Assembly (NCBI GenBank): GCA_963789165.1
Contig: CAWBJP010000007.1
Location: 310,001 to 374,000, forward strand
DNA length: 64,000 nt
Direction of reading: 5' to 3'
Source of the DNA: CAWBJP01 sp963789165
GTDB lineage: Bacteria; Actinomycetota; Acidimicrobiia; IMCC26256; BP-133
Below the pieces are notes generated by a model, which did no database searches, was not told the DNA's origin, and was given only the letters and a program-made list of their open reading frames with translations. The position numbers and the translations under genes are program-made. Below, piece after piece: positions 53,063 through 63,661 of this stretch. The first letter of the stretch is position 1; every line of letters starts with the position of its first letter.

Positions 53063-53941
53063 TGTTCTCGCGGGCGCTACGGCCCGCCGGACGGAGCCGC
53101 CTGCCTCCTCCAACCGCCGGCGGGCCTCGGCGACCTCGACACCGGCGAGGGCGGCCACGATGGCGGTGGGCACCTCGCCCCCGGCCCGCTCCAGGGCGGC
53201 GGCCGCCTCGGCGGGGGGCAGACCGGTGGCCTCGGCCACGATCCGCCGGGCCCGGTCGGCCAGCTTCTCGCTGCCCCTCGACACGCCGGTCATCAGGTTC
53301 CCGTAGGTCCGGCCCAGGCGGACCATCACCGCGGTGGAGATGGTGTTGAGCACCAGCTTCTGGGCCGACCCGGCCTTGAGGCGGGTGGAGCCGGCGATGA
53401 CCTCGGGGCCGACCACCACCTCGATGGGGTGCTCGACGGCGGCGGACAGCAGTGAGGACGGCTGGCAGGAGAGGCCCACGGTCAGGGCCCCCACGTTCCG
53501 TGCCGCCCGCACCGCGCTGATGGCGTAGGGCGTGCGGCCGCTGGCGCTGATACCGACCACGGCGTCGGCGGGACCGATCCCGAGGGCCATCACATCGGCC
53601 GCCCCCTGGGCGGCGTCGTCCTCGGCACCCTCCTTCGGGCGGGTGACGGCCCCTTCGCCGCCGGCCAGGAGGGCCAGGACCCGGTCGCCCGTCCCGAAGG
53701 TCGGGCCGCACTCGGCGGCGTCGAGCACACCCAGGCGCCCGGCGGTTCCCGCGCCCACGTAGATCAGCCGGCCGCCGGCCCCGAGCCGGGCGGCGATGGC
53801 GTCCACGGCGGCGGCGAGGGCCGGCGCCACCCGTTCCACGGCCGCGGCCACGGTGCGCTCCTCGGCGGCCATGAGGCGGACGATCTCCTCGGTGGGCCGC
53901 AGGTCGAGGTCGGCCAGCTCGGCCCGGCCGCCCTCGGTCAC
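53063..53941 (-). CDS. murQ: N-acetylmuramic acid 6-phosphate etherase
   Basis: GTG 53941 overlaps the preceding gene's stop by GTGA. SIS-domain enzyme with RLIYVGAGTAGRLGVLDAAE, TRPKEGAEDD, the phosphate loop VGISASGRTPYAISAV, and LKAGSAQKLVLNTISTAVMVRLG. Its two catalytic Glu lie in DAAECGPTFG and EGAEDD. MurQ removes lactate from MurNAc-6-phosphate to give GlcNAc-6-phosphate. As read it runs in frame into AnmK; a stop (TAG or TGA) lies one frame away 6-30 bp earlier, so the join may be an indel artefact. Confidence 0.92.
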
Positions 53942-54985
53942 CAGGTCCCCGAGATCTCTGGTGACCGATGTTCTCGGACAGCTGAGAAATCTGTCCCCGG
54001 AATCCGGCGGGGGGACGGCCGGTGAGGGCGTCGGTGAGGATGGCCCACACCCGCTCCGGCTCCCGGGTCCCCAGATAGCTCATGTGTCCGCAGGCCTCGA
54101 AGCCCCAGACCCACAGGTCCTCGATGCCGGCGGCCCGGGCCCCCGTCACCGCGGCCCGGATGTCCGCCCTCGTCCTCGGGTCCGAGCCGGAAGCCCTGAA
54201 TCCACAACTGGGCGCCGACGCCGTGCTCCGCGGCCAGGCGGGCCACCCGCCCGGCGTACTCGTCCACGAAGGGCACCACGGGCTGGCCGAACGCCTCCCA
54301 ATAGGGGTCGGTCGCCAGGGTGTCGAGACCGGGCAGCCGGGCCACCGCCGCCCAGTCGGACAGCGTGAAGGGCAGCACGCACACGGTCGAACGACCGCCC
54401 CGCGCCGCCACGTGGGCCACCACGTCCCCGATGAACTCGACCAGGCACGCCTCCCGGAAGGCGACGACCTCGGGCGTCAGCTCGGCGGGCATGTCGCCCC
54501 CGACCGACTCCCGGTACCGCGACCGGCACACCTCGCAGCGGCACCCCCAGCGCTCCGGAGCGGCGTCGAAATGCGACGGGTGGGCCCAGTGGGGCTCGTC
54601 CCAGAAGATGCGCTCGGCGCCCGTCTCCACCGCGGCCGTGGCCCAGGAGCGCACGAAGGCCCGGAACCCTTCCTGGTTGAGGCATCCGGCGGCCACCCGC
54701 TGCCCGTCGTCGAGCACCTGGCCGAGCTCGGGGTGGGCGGCCACGAAGTGGCTCTCCGCCTCGCCCCCGAAGACCCGGCCCAGCCCCCAGGGCCCCACCT
54801 GGACCTCGAGGCCGGCCCGCTGGGAGAGGGCCACCATGCGCGTCAAGCGTGTCCCGGTAGTAGGCCAGATCGTTCTCGCTCATGGTGTGGAGCACGCCGG
54901 TGAAGCCGGCCGCGGCCAGGCCGTCCATGTCGGCGGCCACGTGCCGGAGGATGCGGTTGCCGAAGTAGGAGCAGCCGATCGCCAC
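53938..54985 (-). CDS. Unrecognised protein of the MurNAc operon, possible TIM-barrel glycosidase (frameshifts)
   Basis: About 350 residues from GTG 54985, 5 bp after the permease stop. AIGCSYFGNRILRHVAADMDGLAAAGFTGVLHTMSENDLAYYRDT opens a barrel-like alternation of strands and helices. Later landmarks: ERIFWDEPHWAHPSHFD (acid residues at a strand end, as in glycosidases), RCEVCRSRYRE (CxxC), GLDTLATDPYWEAFG and IEDLWVWGFEACGHMSYLG. Frame changes near 54845, 54165 and 54010. No signal peptide, so cytoplasmic. Its position between sugar permeases and MurQ suggests it cleaves an imported disaccharide or muropeptide; that is inference. Confidence 0.55.
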
Positions 54986-54990
54986 AGCGC

Positions 54991-55821
54991 TCAGCCGGTG
55001 ACCGAGCCGGACACCATGCCCTCCACCAGGCGGCGGTGGACGACCAGGAAGAACCCGATGACGGGCAGGGTGAAGAGCACGCTGGCCGCCATGATCAGGC
55101 CCCAGTCGGCCTGGGAGCGGCCCACGAACGACTGCAGGAGGACGGGCAGGGTCTTGGCGCTCTCCTGCTTCACGAAGGTGAGGGCGAAGAGGAACTCGTT
55201 CCAGGCGGCGATGAAGGAGAAGATGGCGGTGGCGGCCATCCCCGGGCCGGCCAGGGGGAGCACCACCCTGACCATGGCGCCGATCCGGGTGGCGCCGTCG
55301 CTCATGGCCGCCTCCTCCATCTCCTTGGGGATGGTCTCGAGGAAGCTCTTGAGCATCCACACCGCCAGCGGGGTGGTGAAGCTCAGGTAGGCGATGACGA
55401 GGCCCGTCCAGGAGTTGAGCAGGTCGAGGCGCCTCATGACGGCGAAGAGGGGGATGATGAGCACCACCATGGGGAACATCTGCACGCTCATGACCCCGAG
55501 GAGCAGGTAGCGCTTGAGGGGCAGGGCGAAGCGGGCCAGGGCGTACCCGGCCAGGACGGCCACCGTCACCCCGGCCACGGTGGTGGCGCCGGCCACCTTG
55601 AGCGAGTTGGCCAGCGCCTGGGCGAAGCCGGCGTCGAACACCTCCCCGTAGCGGGACAGCGTGGGCGCCGAGGGCCAGAAGACGGGCGTCGAGCGCAGGA
55701 TCTCGCCGTCCGGCTTGATCGAGGTGAGCAGCATCCAGGCGAACGGGGCCACGGCGAAGAGACCCACCGCACCCGCGGCGGTGTACAACGCCACGTTCTG
55801 CAGGAGAGACCGGCGCGTCAC
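54991..55821 (-). CDS. Sugar ABC transporter permease, MalG type
   Basis: 276 residues, six membrane segments. First: VALYTAAGAVGLFAVAPFAWMLLTSI; the coupling EAA loop is EMEEAAMSDGATRIGAMVRVVLPLAGPGMAATAIF. The GTG overlaps the upstream permease stop (GTGA). Second channel subunit of a carbohydrate importer; the ATPase subunit is not in this operon, so a shared MsiK-like ATPase is likely. Confidence 0.93.
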   Translation of the reverse strand: MTRRSLLQNVALYTAAGAVGLFAVAPFAWMLLTSIKPDGEILRSTPVFWPSAPTLSRYGEVFDAGFAQALANSLKVAGATTVAGVTVAVLAGYALARFALPLKRYLLLGVMSVQMFPMVVLIIPLFAVMRRLDLLNSWTGLVIAYLSFTTPLAVWMLKSFLETIPKEMEEAAMSDGATRIGAMVRVVLPLAGPGMAATAIFSFIAAWNEFLFALTFVKQESAKTLPVLLQSFVGRSQADWGLIMAASVLFTLPVIGFFLVVHRRLVEGMVSGSVTG

Positions 55822-56762
55822 GCTCTCACCTTCGGGGCCTCCTCCACCCGGGCCAGGCGGGTGTAGATGACGGTCATGACGGCCAGGACGGCGAAGAGGG
55901 CCATGGCCATGGCCGCCGCCGTCCCCAGGTGGAGGCGGCCGAACGCCTCGCGGTAGACGGTGATGGCGGCCACCTCGGTGGAGCGGGCCGGACCGCCCTC
56001 GGTCATCACGTAGACCTGATCGAAGATCTTGAAGTCCCAGATGGTGGACACCACCACCAGCACCAGCAGCAGGGGCTTGAGCATGGGCAGGGTGACGTGG
56101 CGCAGGGTCTGGAAGGGCGAGGCCCCGTCGACCCGGGCCGCTTCTCTCACCTCGGGCGGGATGGAGGACAGGCCGGCCAGGAGGGACAGGGCCACGAAGG
56201 GGAACGACTGCCAGACCACCACCACCCCGATGGCGAAGAAGGCGGTGAGCCGCTGGTTGAACCAGGCGAACCCGTCGAGCCCGGGGAGGACCCAGTTCAC
56301 CAGCCCGTACTGGTCGTGGAACATCCAGCGCCACACCACCCCGGCCGCCACCCGGGGCACGGCCCAGGGCAGCAGGACGAGCACGCCGAGGACGGCCCGG
56401 CCCCGGAAGCGCTGGTTGAGGAGGAGGGCGACGGCCAGGCCCAGCGTCATGGTGGCGGCGACGCAGGCGAACCCGAAGCCGGCGGTGGTGAGGAACACCC
56501 GGCGCAGGAGCGGGTTGGTGGCCAGGTCGGCGTAGTTGTCGAGGCCGACGAAGCGGCTCTCTCCCCGGGCCAGGAAAGGAAGTCCCGCCTCCCGGAAGGA
56601 GAGCCAGAACGTGCGGCCCACCGGGTAGAGGATGAGACCGAAGACGATGACGCCGGCCGGCGCCAGCAGCAGCCACGGCAGCGCCCGCCCCTCGAACCAC
56701 ACCCGGGTGGGAAGCGTCCGGCGCCGCCGGACGGCCGCCTTCCCCAGGGCGGTGCTACTCAC
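55818..56762 (-). CDS. Sugar ABC transporter permease, MalF type
   Basis: 314 residues from GTG 56762, overlapping the binding-protein stop by 8 bp. Six membrane segments (LPWLLLAPAGVIVFGLILY and others) and the EAA loop REAARVDGASPFQTLRHVTLPMLKPLL. Partner of the MalG-type permease. Member of the CUT1 carbohydrate-uptake family. Confidence 0.93.
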   Translation of the reverse strand: MSSTALGKAAVRRRRTLPTRVWFEGRALPWLLLAPAGVIVFGLILYPVGRTFWLSFREAGLPFLARGESRFVGLDNYADLATNPLLRRVFLTTAGFGFACVAATMTLGLAVALLLNQRFRGRAVLGVLVLLPWAVPRVAAGVVWRWMFHDQYGLVNWVLPGLDGFAWFNQRLTAFFAIGVVVVWQSFPFVALSLLAGLSSIPPEVREAARVDGASPFQTLRHVTLPMLKPLLLVLVVVSTIWDFKIFDQVYVMTEGGPARSTEVAAITVYREAFGRLHLGTAAAMAMALFAVLAVMTVIYTRLARVEEAPKVRA

Positions 56763-58016
56763 TGAAGGCTGCGTCCATGGCCTTGGCCACTTCGGCCATG
56801 GCCGCCTCGGCCGTCTTCTCGCCCTTCATCACGGACTGGACGGCGTTGGTGAACAGCCCGTCGGCCTCGAAGCTGCCCCACGCCTTCGTCGGCGGGTAGG
56901 TGCGGGAGTGCTCCTGGAGCTGGGTGGAGAAGGTGCCGTAGAGCGGGTCGCCGGAGGTCGGCAGGGCCTTGAGCCCGGCGACGGCCCCGGGCAGGAACCC
57001 GATCTGGTCGCTGAAGGAGGCCACCCGCTCGGGATCGAGCAGGAACTCGACCCAGTCCCGGGCCAGCGCCTCGTGCTCGGTGCCCTCGAAGACGACCAGA
57101 TGGCTGCCGCCGGCGAAGGTGTCACGGCTGCCGGCGGGCCCGGCCGGGAGCAGGGCGGTCCCGACCTTGTCCTTCAGCTCGGGATGGGCGGTGAGGATGG
57201 CGCGCAGGTCCCAGCCGCCGCCGATCATCATGGCCAGGTCACCGGCCTCGAAGGCGGCCCGCACGTCACGGGAGTTCCACGACAGGGCACCGTCGGGGGC
57301 GAAGTGCTCCTTGGAGTAGAGGTCGGCGTAGAACCGGATGGCCTCGACCGCCTTGTTGGAGGCCATGCCCGAGGTCCACTTCCCGTCCTTCTCGGTGGCG
57401 ATCTCCCCGCCGTTCTGCCACACCAGGGGCAGGAAGTAGTGGTTGGAGGTCCCGGCCACACCGAAGGCGTGAAATCGGTGCGGTCCCGGATGGCACGGCC
57501 CACCGTCAGCAGCTCGTCCCAGGTGGTGGGGACGGACAGGCCGAGACCGGCGAGGACGTCGGTGCGGTAGATGAGGGCCCGGGCGCCGGCGTACCAGGGC
57601 AGCCCGTAGACCTCCCCGTCCACCGTGCCCCCTTCCACCAGGCTTTTGACGTAGCCATCCAGGTCACCCTCGGCCGGGGCCAGGACGCCTTCGCCGCCGA
57701 ACTCCGGGGTCCAGGTGCTGCCCATCTCGGCCACGTCGGGCGGCTGGTCGCCGCCGATGGCGGTGACGAACTGGTCGTGCGCGCTGGCCCAGGGGACGAA
57801 CTGCACCTCGACCTGGGCGCCAGGGTGGGCGGTCTCGAAGTCGGTGCTGGCCTGGGTGAAGTAGGTCTTCAGCTCGGGGGAGCCGGGCTCCATGATCCAG
57901 ACGTCGATGCTGCCCTCGTCGGCCACGGCCGCCTTCTGGCTGTCCGACCCGCCACCCCCGCAGGCGCCGGCGAGGAGGGCGATGGCGAGCAGGAGGACGG
58001 GCGGGCGACGGGCCAT
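56755..58016 (-). CDS. Sugar-binding lipoprotein of the ABC importer (one frameshift)
   Basis: Start MARRPPVLLLAIALLAGAC with a lipobox AGAC, so anchored outside the membrane. Family 1 extracellular solute-binding protein: IDVWIMEPGSPELKTYFTQASTDFETAHPG, VPWASAHDQFVTAIGGDQPPDVAEMGSTW, GEVYGLPWYAGARALIYRTDV, then after a one-base shift near 57465 VAGTSNHYFLPLVWQNGGEI and GGWDLRAIL. About 420 residues when repaired. By context binds a MurNAc- or GlcNAc-containing sugar. Confidence 0.85.
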
Positions 58017-58030
58017 CGGACCTCCACGGT

Positions 58031-59085
58031 TCAGGTGAGCACGGCGGACGGCGTCTCGGAGTCGGTGGGGACCGGGGAGGCGGCGGCGGAGTCGTAGACG
58101 AAGCGGGCCAGGAGCCCGGGGTTCGGGGTGTCCCCGTGGTGCCCGGGGTTCGGGGTGTCCCCGTGGGGCCGGAGTTCGGGGCGCCGGCCAGGGCGGCCGC
58201 ACCGTCGAGGGCGTCACCGGCGGGAGGGGTGGGGATGGCGTCGGGGACGAGTTCCGAGAGGCGTTCGAGGAACGGCCCGAGGAGCAGATCTTCGGCGCCG
58301 AACAGCCCGCCCGACCAGGAGATGGGCACCGGAGCCCCCGGGGGGAAAAGCCGTCGGGTGCAGGCCGCGGCCGAGGTGGCCAGCTCACCGGCCGCCTCCG
58401 TCCAGATGACCCGGGCGGCGGTGTCACCCCGCCGGGCGGCGTCCGCCACATGGGGGGCGAAGGCGGCGATGGCCGCCGCCGGGCTCGGGGCGGCGGCCAC
58501 CCGGGAAGGGATGGTGTCGATGGGCCCGACGTGGTTCTCTGCCAGCCCGGCCAGGACGGCGGAACCGGCCCGGCCGTCATGGGCCCTGAGGGCCTCCTCC
58601 AGGCCGCGCCGGCCGATCCAGTAGCCGCTTCCGGCGTCGCCCAGCTGGTGGCCCCACCCGTCGGTCCGGACCCACTGTCCGGGGGCTCCGGGGGCGTCGG
58701 CGGAGACACCGAGGGCCACCGCTCCGGTGCCGGCCACCACCACCACGCCGGCGACCGGGCCGAGGGCGCCGGCATAGGCGGTGACGACGTCGCCGGTAAG
58801 AACCACCCGCTCCACGCCGAGCAGCCGGGCCAGGCGCTCGGCCAGCTCCGGTGCGTGCCCGGCGGCCGCCAGCATGCCGGCCAGACCGGCCGAGAGGGCG
58901 TCGATGGTCTCGGGGTTCACGGAGCACAGGGCGACGGCCTCCCCCACGGCCTGGGCCAGCGCCGGGATCCCCTCTCCGGTGGGCAGCCCGCGCCCCTCGC
59001 CGGCCGCCTCCCGCACCCCGTCGGGACCGATCACGGCCACCCGGCAGTGACTCCGACCACCGTCGATGACCAGGAGGCTCCCCAT
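58031..59085 (-). CDS. BadF/BadG-type sugar kinase, GlcNAc/MurNAc kinase candidate
   Basis: MGSLLVIDGGRSHCRVAVIGPDG opens the ASKHA kinase fold (phosphate loop DGGRSHC; family usually DGGGTKT), then VVVAGTGAVALGVSAD and TDGWGHQLGDAGSGYWIGRRGL, with the adenosine strand SWSGGLFGAEDL. Related enzymes phosphorylate GlcNAc and MurNAc. Near 58110-58190 the frame shifts through three repeat copies before a plausible end LLARFVYDSAAASPVPTDS...-stop at 58031. First gene of the operon, 15 bp before the binding protein. Confidence 0.82.
58115..58187. repeat. GC-rich repeat, three copies at exact 27-bp period, in the kinase gene
   Basis: Copies start at 58115, 58142 and 58169. The first two are identical over 22 bp, with core GGGGTTCGGGGTGTCCCCG; the third (CCGGAGTTCGGGGCGCCGG) is diverged. 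On the coding strand they encode GTPRTPGTTGTPRTPG or, one frame over, GHPEPRAPRGHPEP. They lie in the kinase C-terminus. Confidence 0.8.
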
Positions 59086-59110
59086 GGCACTCGTTCTAGC
59101 CGACGGCGGC

Positions 59111-59162
59111 GTCCCCCGGGGCGATCTGCTGGTCCCCGGGGGCGTCGGGGGTGTTCCCCGGG
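59111..59162. repeat. Diverged GC-rich repeat copies between the Calx-beta gene and the kinase
   Basis: GTCCCCCGGGGCGATC followed by GGTCCCCGGGGGCGTCGGGG and GTGTTCCCCGGG, resembling two decayed units of the repeat family in the 81-bp gap 59086-59166. Confidence 0.4.
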
Positions 59163-59166
59163 ATGA

Positions 59167-62100
59167 TCAGAGGACGGCCATGCCGGCGACGGGTTTGTTG
59201 AGCGTGAGGTTGCCGGTGGAACCGAGGAACTCGGCGTCCCCGAAGGTGAAGATGCCTCCGTCGGTGGCCACCAGCCAGTAGCCGTTGCCCGTCGGGGTCG
59301 GTGCCATCCCCACGATGGGCCGGTTCAGCTTGACGCCACCGGTGGAACCCTTGAACACGGCGTCCCCGAAGGTGAAGATCCCACCGTCGGTGGCCACCAG
59401 CCAGTAACCCTTGCCGCCGCTGGTCGACGCCATCCCCACGATGGGCTGGTTCAGCGTGAGACTCCCGGTCGAGCCGTAGAAGGCGGCGTCGCCGAACGCG
59501 AAGATGCCGCCGTCGGTGGCCACCAGCCAGTACCCCTTGCCCGACGGGGTCGACGCCATGCCCACCACCGGCTTGTTGAGCGTGAGGGCTCCGGTCGAAC
59601 CCTGGAAGGCGGCGTCGCCGAAGCTGAAGATGCCGCCGTCGGTGGCCACCAGCCAGTAACCGTTGCCCGAGGGCGTGGGCGCCATCCCCACGATGGGCCG
59701 GTTCAGCTTGAGGCCCCCGGTGGAGCCGTAGAAGGCGGCCTCGCCGAAGGTGAAGACGCCGCCGTCCGTGGCCACCAGCCAGTAGCCACGGCCGCTGGGG
59801 TGGGCCGCGGCCCCGACGATGGGCTGGTTGAGCTTGAGGCTGCCGGTCGAGCCGTAGAACCCGGCGTCGCCGAAGCTGAAGATGCCGCCGTCGGTCGCCA
59901 CCATGAAGTACCCCGGCTTGTCGTCGTCGAGGATGGTCCCCAGCGCCTGGGCCGGGAGGCTGAGGTTGACCGGGGCACTGAGCGCCAGGTTCACGGTCTC
60001 GTCGGGCTCGTCGAGCGAGTCGCCGATGACGCTGACCACCACGGTCCTGGTGGTCTCGCCCGGAGCGAAGGTGACCCGGCCGGCCACGGGCAGAAAGTCG
60101 CCGCCCGCCACCGCCCTCGTGCTGGTGGTGGCGTAGGACACCGACGCCTCCCGGGTGGTGGCCGCGGTCAGGTTGAGGGTGAAATTGAGAAGGGTGGACC
60201 CGGCGTCACCTTCCAGCACCGACGGGGGGTCCGCCGTCCCCACGGCGGCGGACACGAACAGGGTGGGTTGGTCGTCGTCGAAAATGGTGCCCTCGGCCAC
60301 GGCCCGGCCGATCTCGGCATTTACGGGGTTGGACAGGCTGAAGGTGAACTGCTCATCGGCTTCATCCTCGCTGTCCCCGGCCACGGGCACGCCCACCGTC
60401 TTGGCGGTCTCGCCGGTGGCGAACACCAGTGAGCCGCTCTTCGATTCGAAGTCGGAGGGGGCACCGGCGGACCCGGCCCCGGTCGAATAGTCGACCGCAA
60501 CCGTCTGGGGGCTGGGAGCCGAGAGCACGACGGAGAAGACGGCATTCGTGGGGCTCGCGCCCGTGCCTTCCGTCACCGTGACGTCCGCCACCGAGATGGA
60601 GGGCCCGTCGTCATCGGTGATGGTGACCCTGTCGCTGGCGGTGCCGATCACGGCCGCGGGTCCGGTGGTGGGCCCGCTCGGCTCGGACAAGGTGACCGAG
60701 AAGTTCTCGTTGGGCTCGTCGACGGCTTCGCCGACGATCGCTACGGGCTGGGTCTGGGACGTCTGGCCGGGAGCGAAGGTGATGGTGGCGGGCGGAGACA
60801 GGGCGGTGTAGTCGCCGGGAGCGAGGGCGGTGCCGTCGGCCGTGCCGAGCTTGACCGTGACGTTCCCGTTGCCGTTGCCCACCGCCGGCAGGAGGCGGAC
60901 GGTGACGGTGGCCGTTCCCGGGCCGTCGCCTTCGGACACGATGGCGCCGATCACGCTGAGGGCGGGCGGGCCGTCGGTATCGAGGATGACGGCGCTGGCC
61001 GTGACGTCATCGGGTTCTTCGGACAGCTCGGCGTTGGTGGGATTGCTGAGCGTGACGGAGAAGACCTCGTTGTTCTCGTCGGCGTTGTCTCCCTGGACGA
61101 TCACGGCGACCTCGGTGCCCAGCTCTCCGGCACCGATCTGGACGGCGCCACTGATATCGGTGTAGTCGGCCGGCGCCGTCGCCGGGTCGGGCGCCCCTTC
61201 GCCCCCATCGGCGGTGGCGAACTCCACCATCACGGCGCGGCCGCTCTCGACCGAGAGGGACACGATGAACACGGCGTCCGTCTCGCCACTGGAGCTGACC
61301 GGCTCGTCGACGGGCTCGGGTCCGGTGATGGAGACGGTGGGGAGAGCGTCGTCGTCGTTGATGGTCACCACTCCGGGCGCGGGCGGAGCGGCGAGGCTGG
61401 CGTTGGTCGGGCTCCCGAGGTTGACAAGGAAGATCTCAGGGTCCTCGTCCAGCTGGTCACCCACCGCCTCCACCCGGATCCTCTTCTGGGTTTCGCCGGG
61501 CTTGAAGGTCAGCGTGGCGGATCCGGGGGCGGAGTAGTCCGTGTCGGCAATGGCGTCGGGGGTCATGGCGTCGGCGTCGGGCCCGGTGGTGTAGGGGACG
61601 GTGACCGTCTTACCGCTGGCGGTGGACAGCTTGACCACCACGTCCTTCCCCGACGTGACCACGCTGCCCTCGTCGATCTCGATGGCGGCCGGGTCGATCG
61701 ACACCACCGGCGGGTTGTCGTCGTCGGTGATGGTGGCGGTGGCCGTACCGTCCTCCAGGACCGCGTTGGTCGGGTTGGACAGCACCAGGCTGAACGTCTC
61801 GTCGTCCTCGTCCAAGGTGTCGGTGGTGACCGGGACATCAACGGTCTTCGACGTCTCGCCGGACGCGAACACGACCACGCTCGACGCGAGGTCGTAGTCG
61901 GCGCCCGCATTCGCGGTGCCGTCCTGGGTGGCATAGGTGACGGCCACCGCCGTCCCCACCGGCGCCGAGAGCCGGACGGTGAAGCTGGCCGTGGCCGTGC
62001 CGCCGGTGCCTTCGGTCACCGACGGAAGGTCGTCCACGAACACGTGGGCCGGCTCGCCGTCTTCGTTCTGGATGGTGCCCGTCGCTTCTCCCTGGTCCCG

Positions 62101-63522
62101 GCGGATCTGGGCCCCGCCGCTCGGTCCCACCAGGCGGATCTTGAAGGTCTCGTCCGCCTCGGCCAGCCCGTCGTTGACGACGTTCGCCGTGATGGCGCGG
62201 GTGGCGCCGGCCGGCGACCCGGGCGGGAAGACGAGTGTGGGCGGGGTCACGACGGTGTAGTCGGCGGCATCGGCGGTGACGTTCACGACCTCGAAGCTGA
62301 CCGACACCCCGGACAGCGGAAGAGGGGGGACAGCCTGAGAGAGCTTCACGGTGAAGTTCAGGGGGCCGGCGTTCTCGAGGCCGGCGACGGCCAGGGGCTC
62401 GAAGTAGAGCTCGGGGCCGGCGTCCTCGTCGAGGACCGTCCCGGTGCCGGTCCGGTCGGAGACGATGGCACCCGACTCGGCCGACAGGGTGACCAGGAAG
62501 GTCTCGTCCGGTTCGTCGACGACCGGGCTTTCGTGCAGAAGGGTGACCGGGAAGGGCTTCGACGTCTCACCCGGCGCGAAGGTGAGGGTGTCCGATTTAT
62601 TGACGTAGTCCTGGCCGGCGCCGGCGGTGATGCTGGACGTGGCCGCGTTCACGGTCACGGTGCGGCCGCTCTCAGCGGACAGGGTCACGGTGAAGTTCGC
62701 CGTTGTCCCTTCGGTACCGCTGGCGTCGTTGATGGAGAGGGCGGGGGTGTCGTCGTCATCCAGGATCGTGCCCGTAGCGGGGTTGGGGGGCACGATGGTG
62801 GCTCCCGAGGCGGCCGACAAGGTCGCGTTGAAGTCCTCGCTCTGGTCCTCGTCCTTCACGTCCGGTGTCACCTGGACGATGAAGGGCTTTGAGACCTGTC
62901 CGGGGGTGAAGGACAGGGTCTCCGTCTTGGTGATGTAGTCGGACCCGGCCTTGGCCACGCCGTCCGAAGTCGCCGCCGTGACCGAGACGGTCCGTCCGCT
63001 GGGGGCTGAGAGTGCCACCACGAACCGGGCGTCCGTCGTCCCCGAATCCCCTTCGTCAACGGTGGTGCCGCTGATCGAAACCAGGGGGGCAGCGTCGGCG
63101 TCGGTGATGGTGGCGACGCCGGTGTCGTCCGTGATGCTGGCCCCTGAGGGGGTCGTGAGCTTGAGGGTGAAGTTCTCGGCGTCCTCGGCAACTGCGTCAT
63201 CCAGCAGCGAGACGTTGACGACCTCTTCGGTTTCGTTGGTGGTGAAGATGGCCGTGCCCGTCTTGCTGACGAAGTCCACGTTCGCCAGGGCGGTTCCTGC
63301 CACCGTCGTGTAGTTGACCGACACCGTCGCGGTGTCGCCGAGGTCGCGCGCCAGATGGATGGTGAAGGTCACCGTGGCCCCGGGCCCCTCAAGGACTGCG
63401 GGAGGGTCGTTGACCGCCAAGCCGTTGGCCGCCGAGCGCGTCAGGGACGACGACGAGCCCGAGGGCCAGGAGGCCTCCCGCCAGGGCAGCGACGAGGGGG
63501 CGACGGGCGGGAGCTTTCATGG
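59167..63522 (-). CDS. Giant secreted Calx-beta protein with C-terminal GGIF repeats (one frameshift)
   Basis: About 1450 residues. ATG 63522 gives a signal peptide (ARRPLVAALAGGLLALGLVV); one shift near 63440 joins it to the main frame. Ten Calx-beta domains follow, each ending in a calcium-binding DDD or similar (TITDADAA, TILDDDDT, TVLDEDAG, TITDDDNP, TINDDDAL, TIFDDDQ, TILDDDKP). Then six repeats of 42 residues, GYWLVATDGGIFSFGDAAF..GSTG....LN.PIVGMA, probably beta-propeller blades. Calcium-dependent adhesion or surface protein; the GGIF repeats are frequent in Acidimicrobiia. No LPXTG or membrane anchor at the C-terminus. Confidence 0.88.
59170..59913 (-). repeat. Six 126-bp tandem coding repeats
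   Basis: 42-residue units with WLVATDGGIFSFGDA and GSTG cores encoded at the 3' end of the Calx-beta gene; the first begins GYFMVATDGG and the last stops after 38 residues. DNA copies differ at many sites, so they are old and under protein-level selection. Confidence 0.9.
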
Positions 63523-63661
63523 GGGAGCCTCCACTTCACATCCGGCGCAGAAGATCACGCTAGTCCCATTTCTACTGGACTTTCCACGCTTCGGGACCGT
63601 TATGCCACGCAGCGGGGCCGAATTGTCGGACAACAGGCGGTTCGGGGCTTACATTCGCCGG

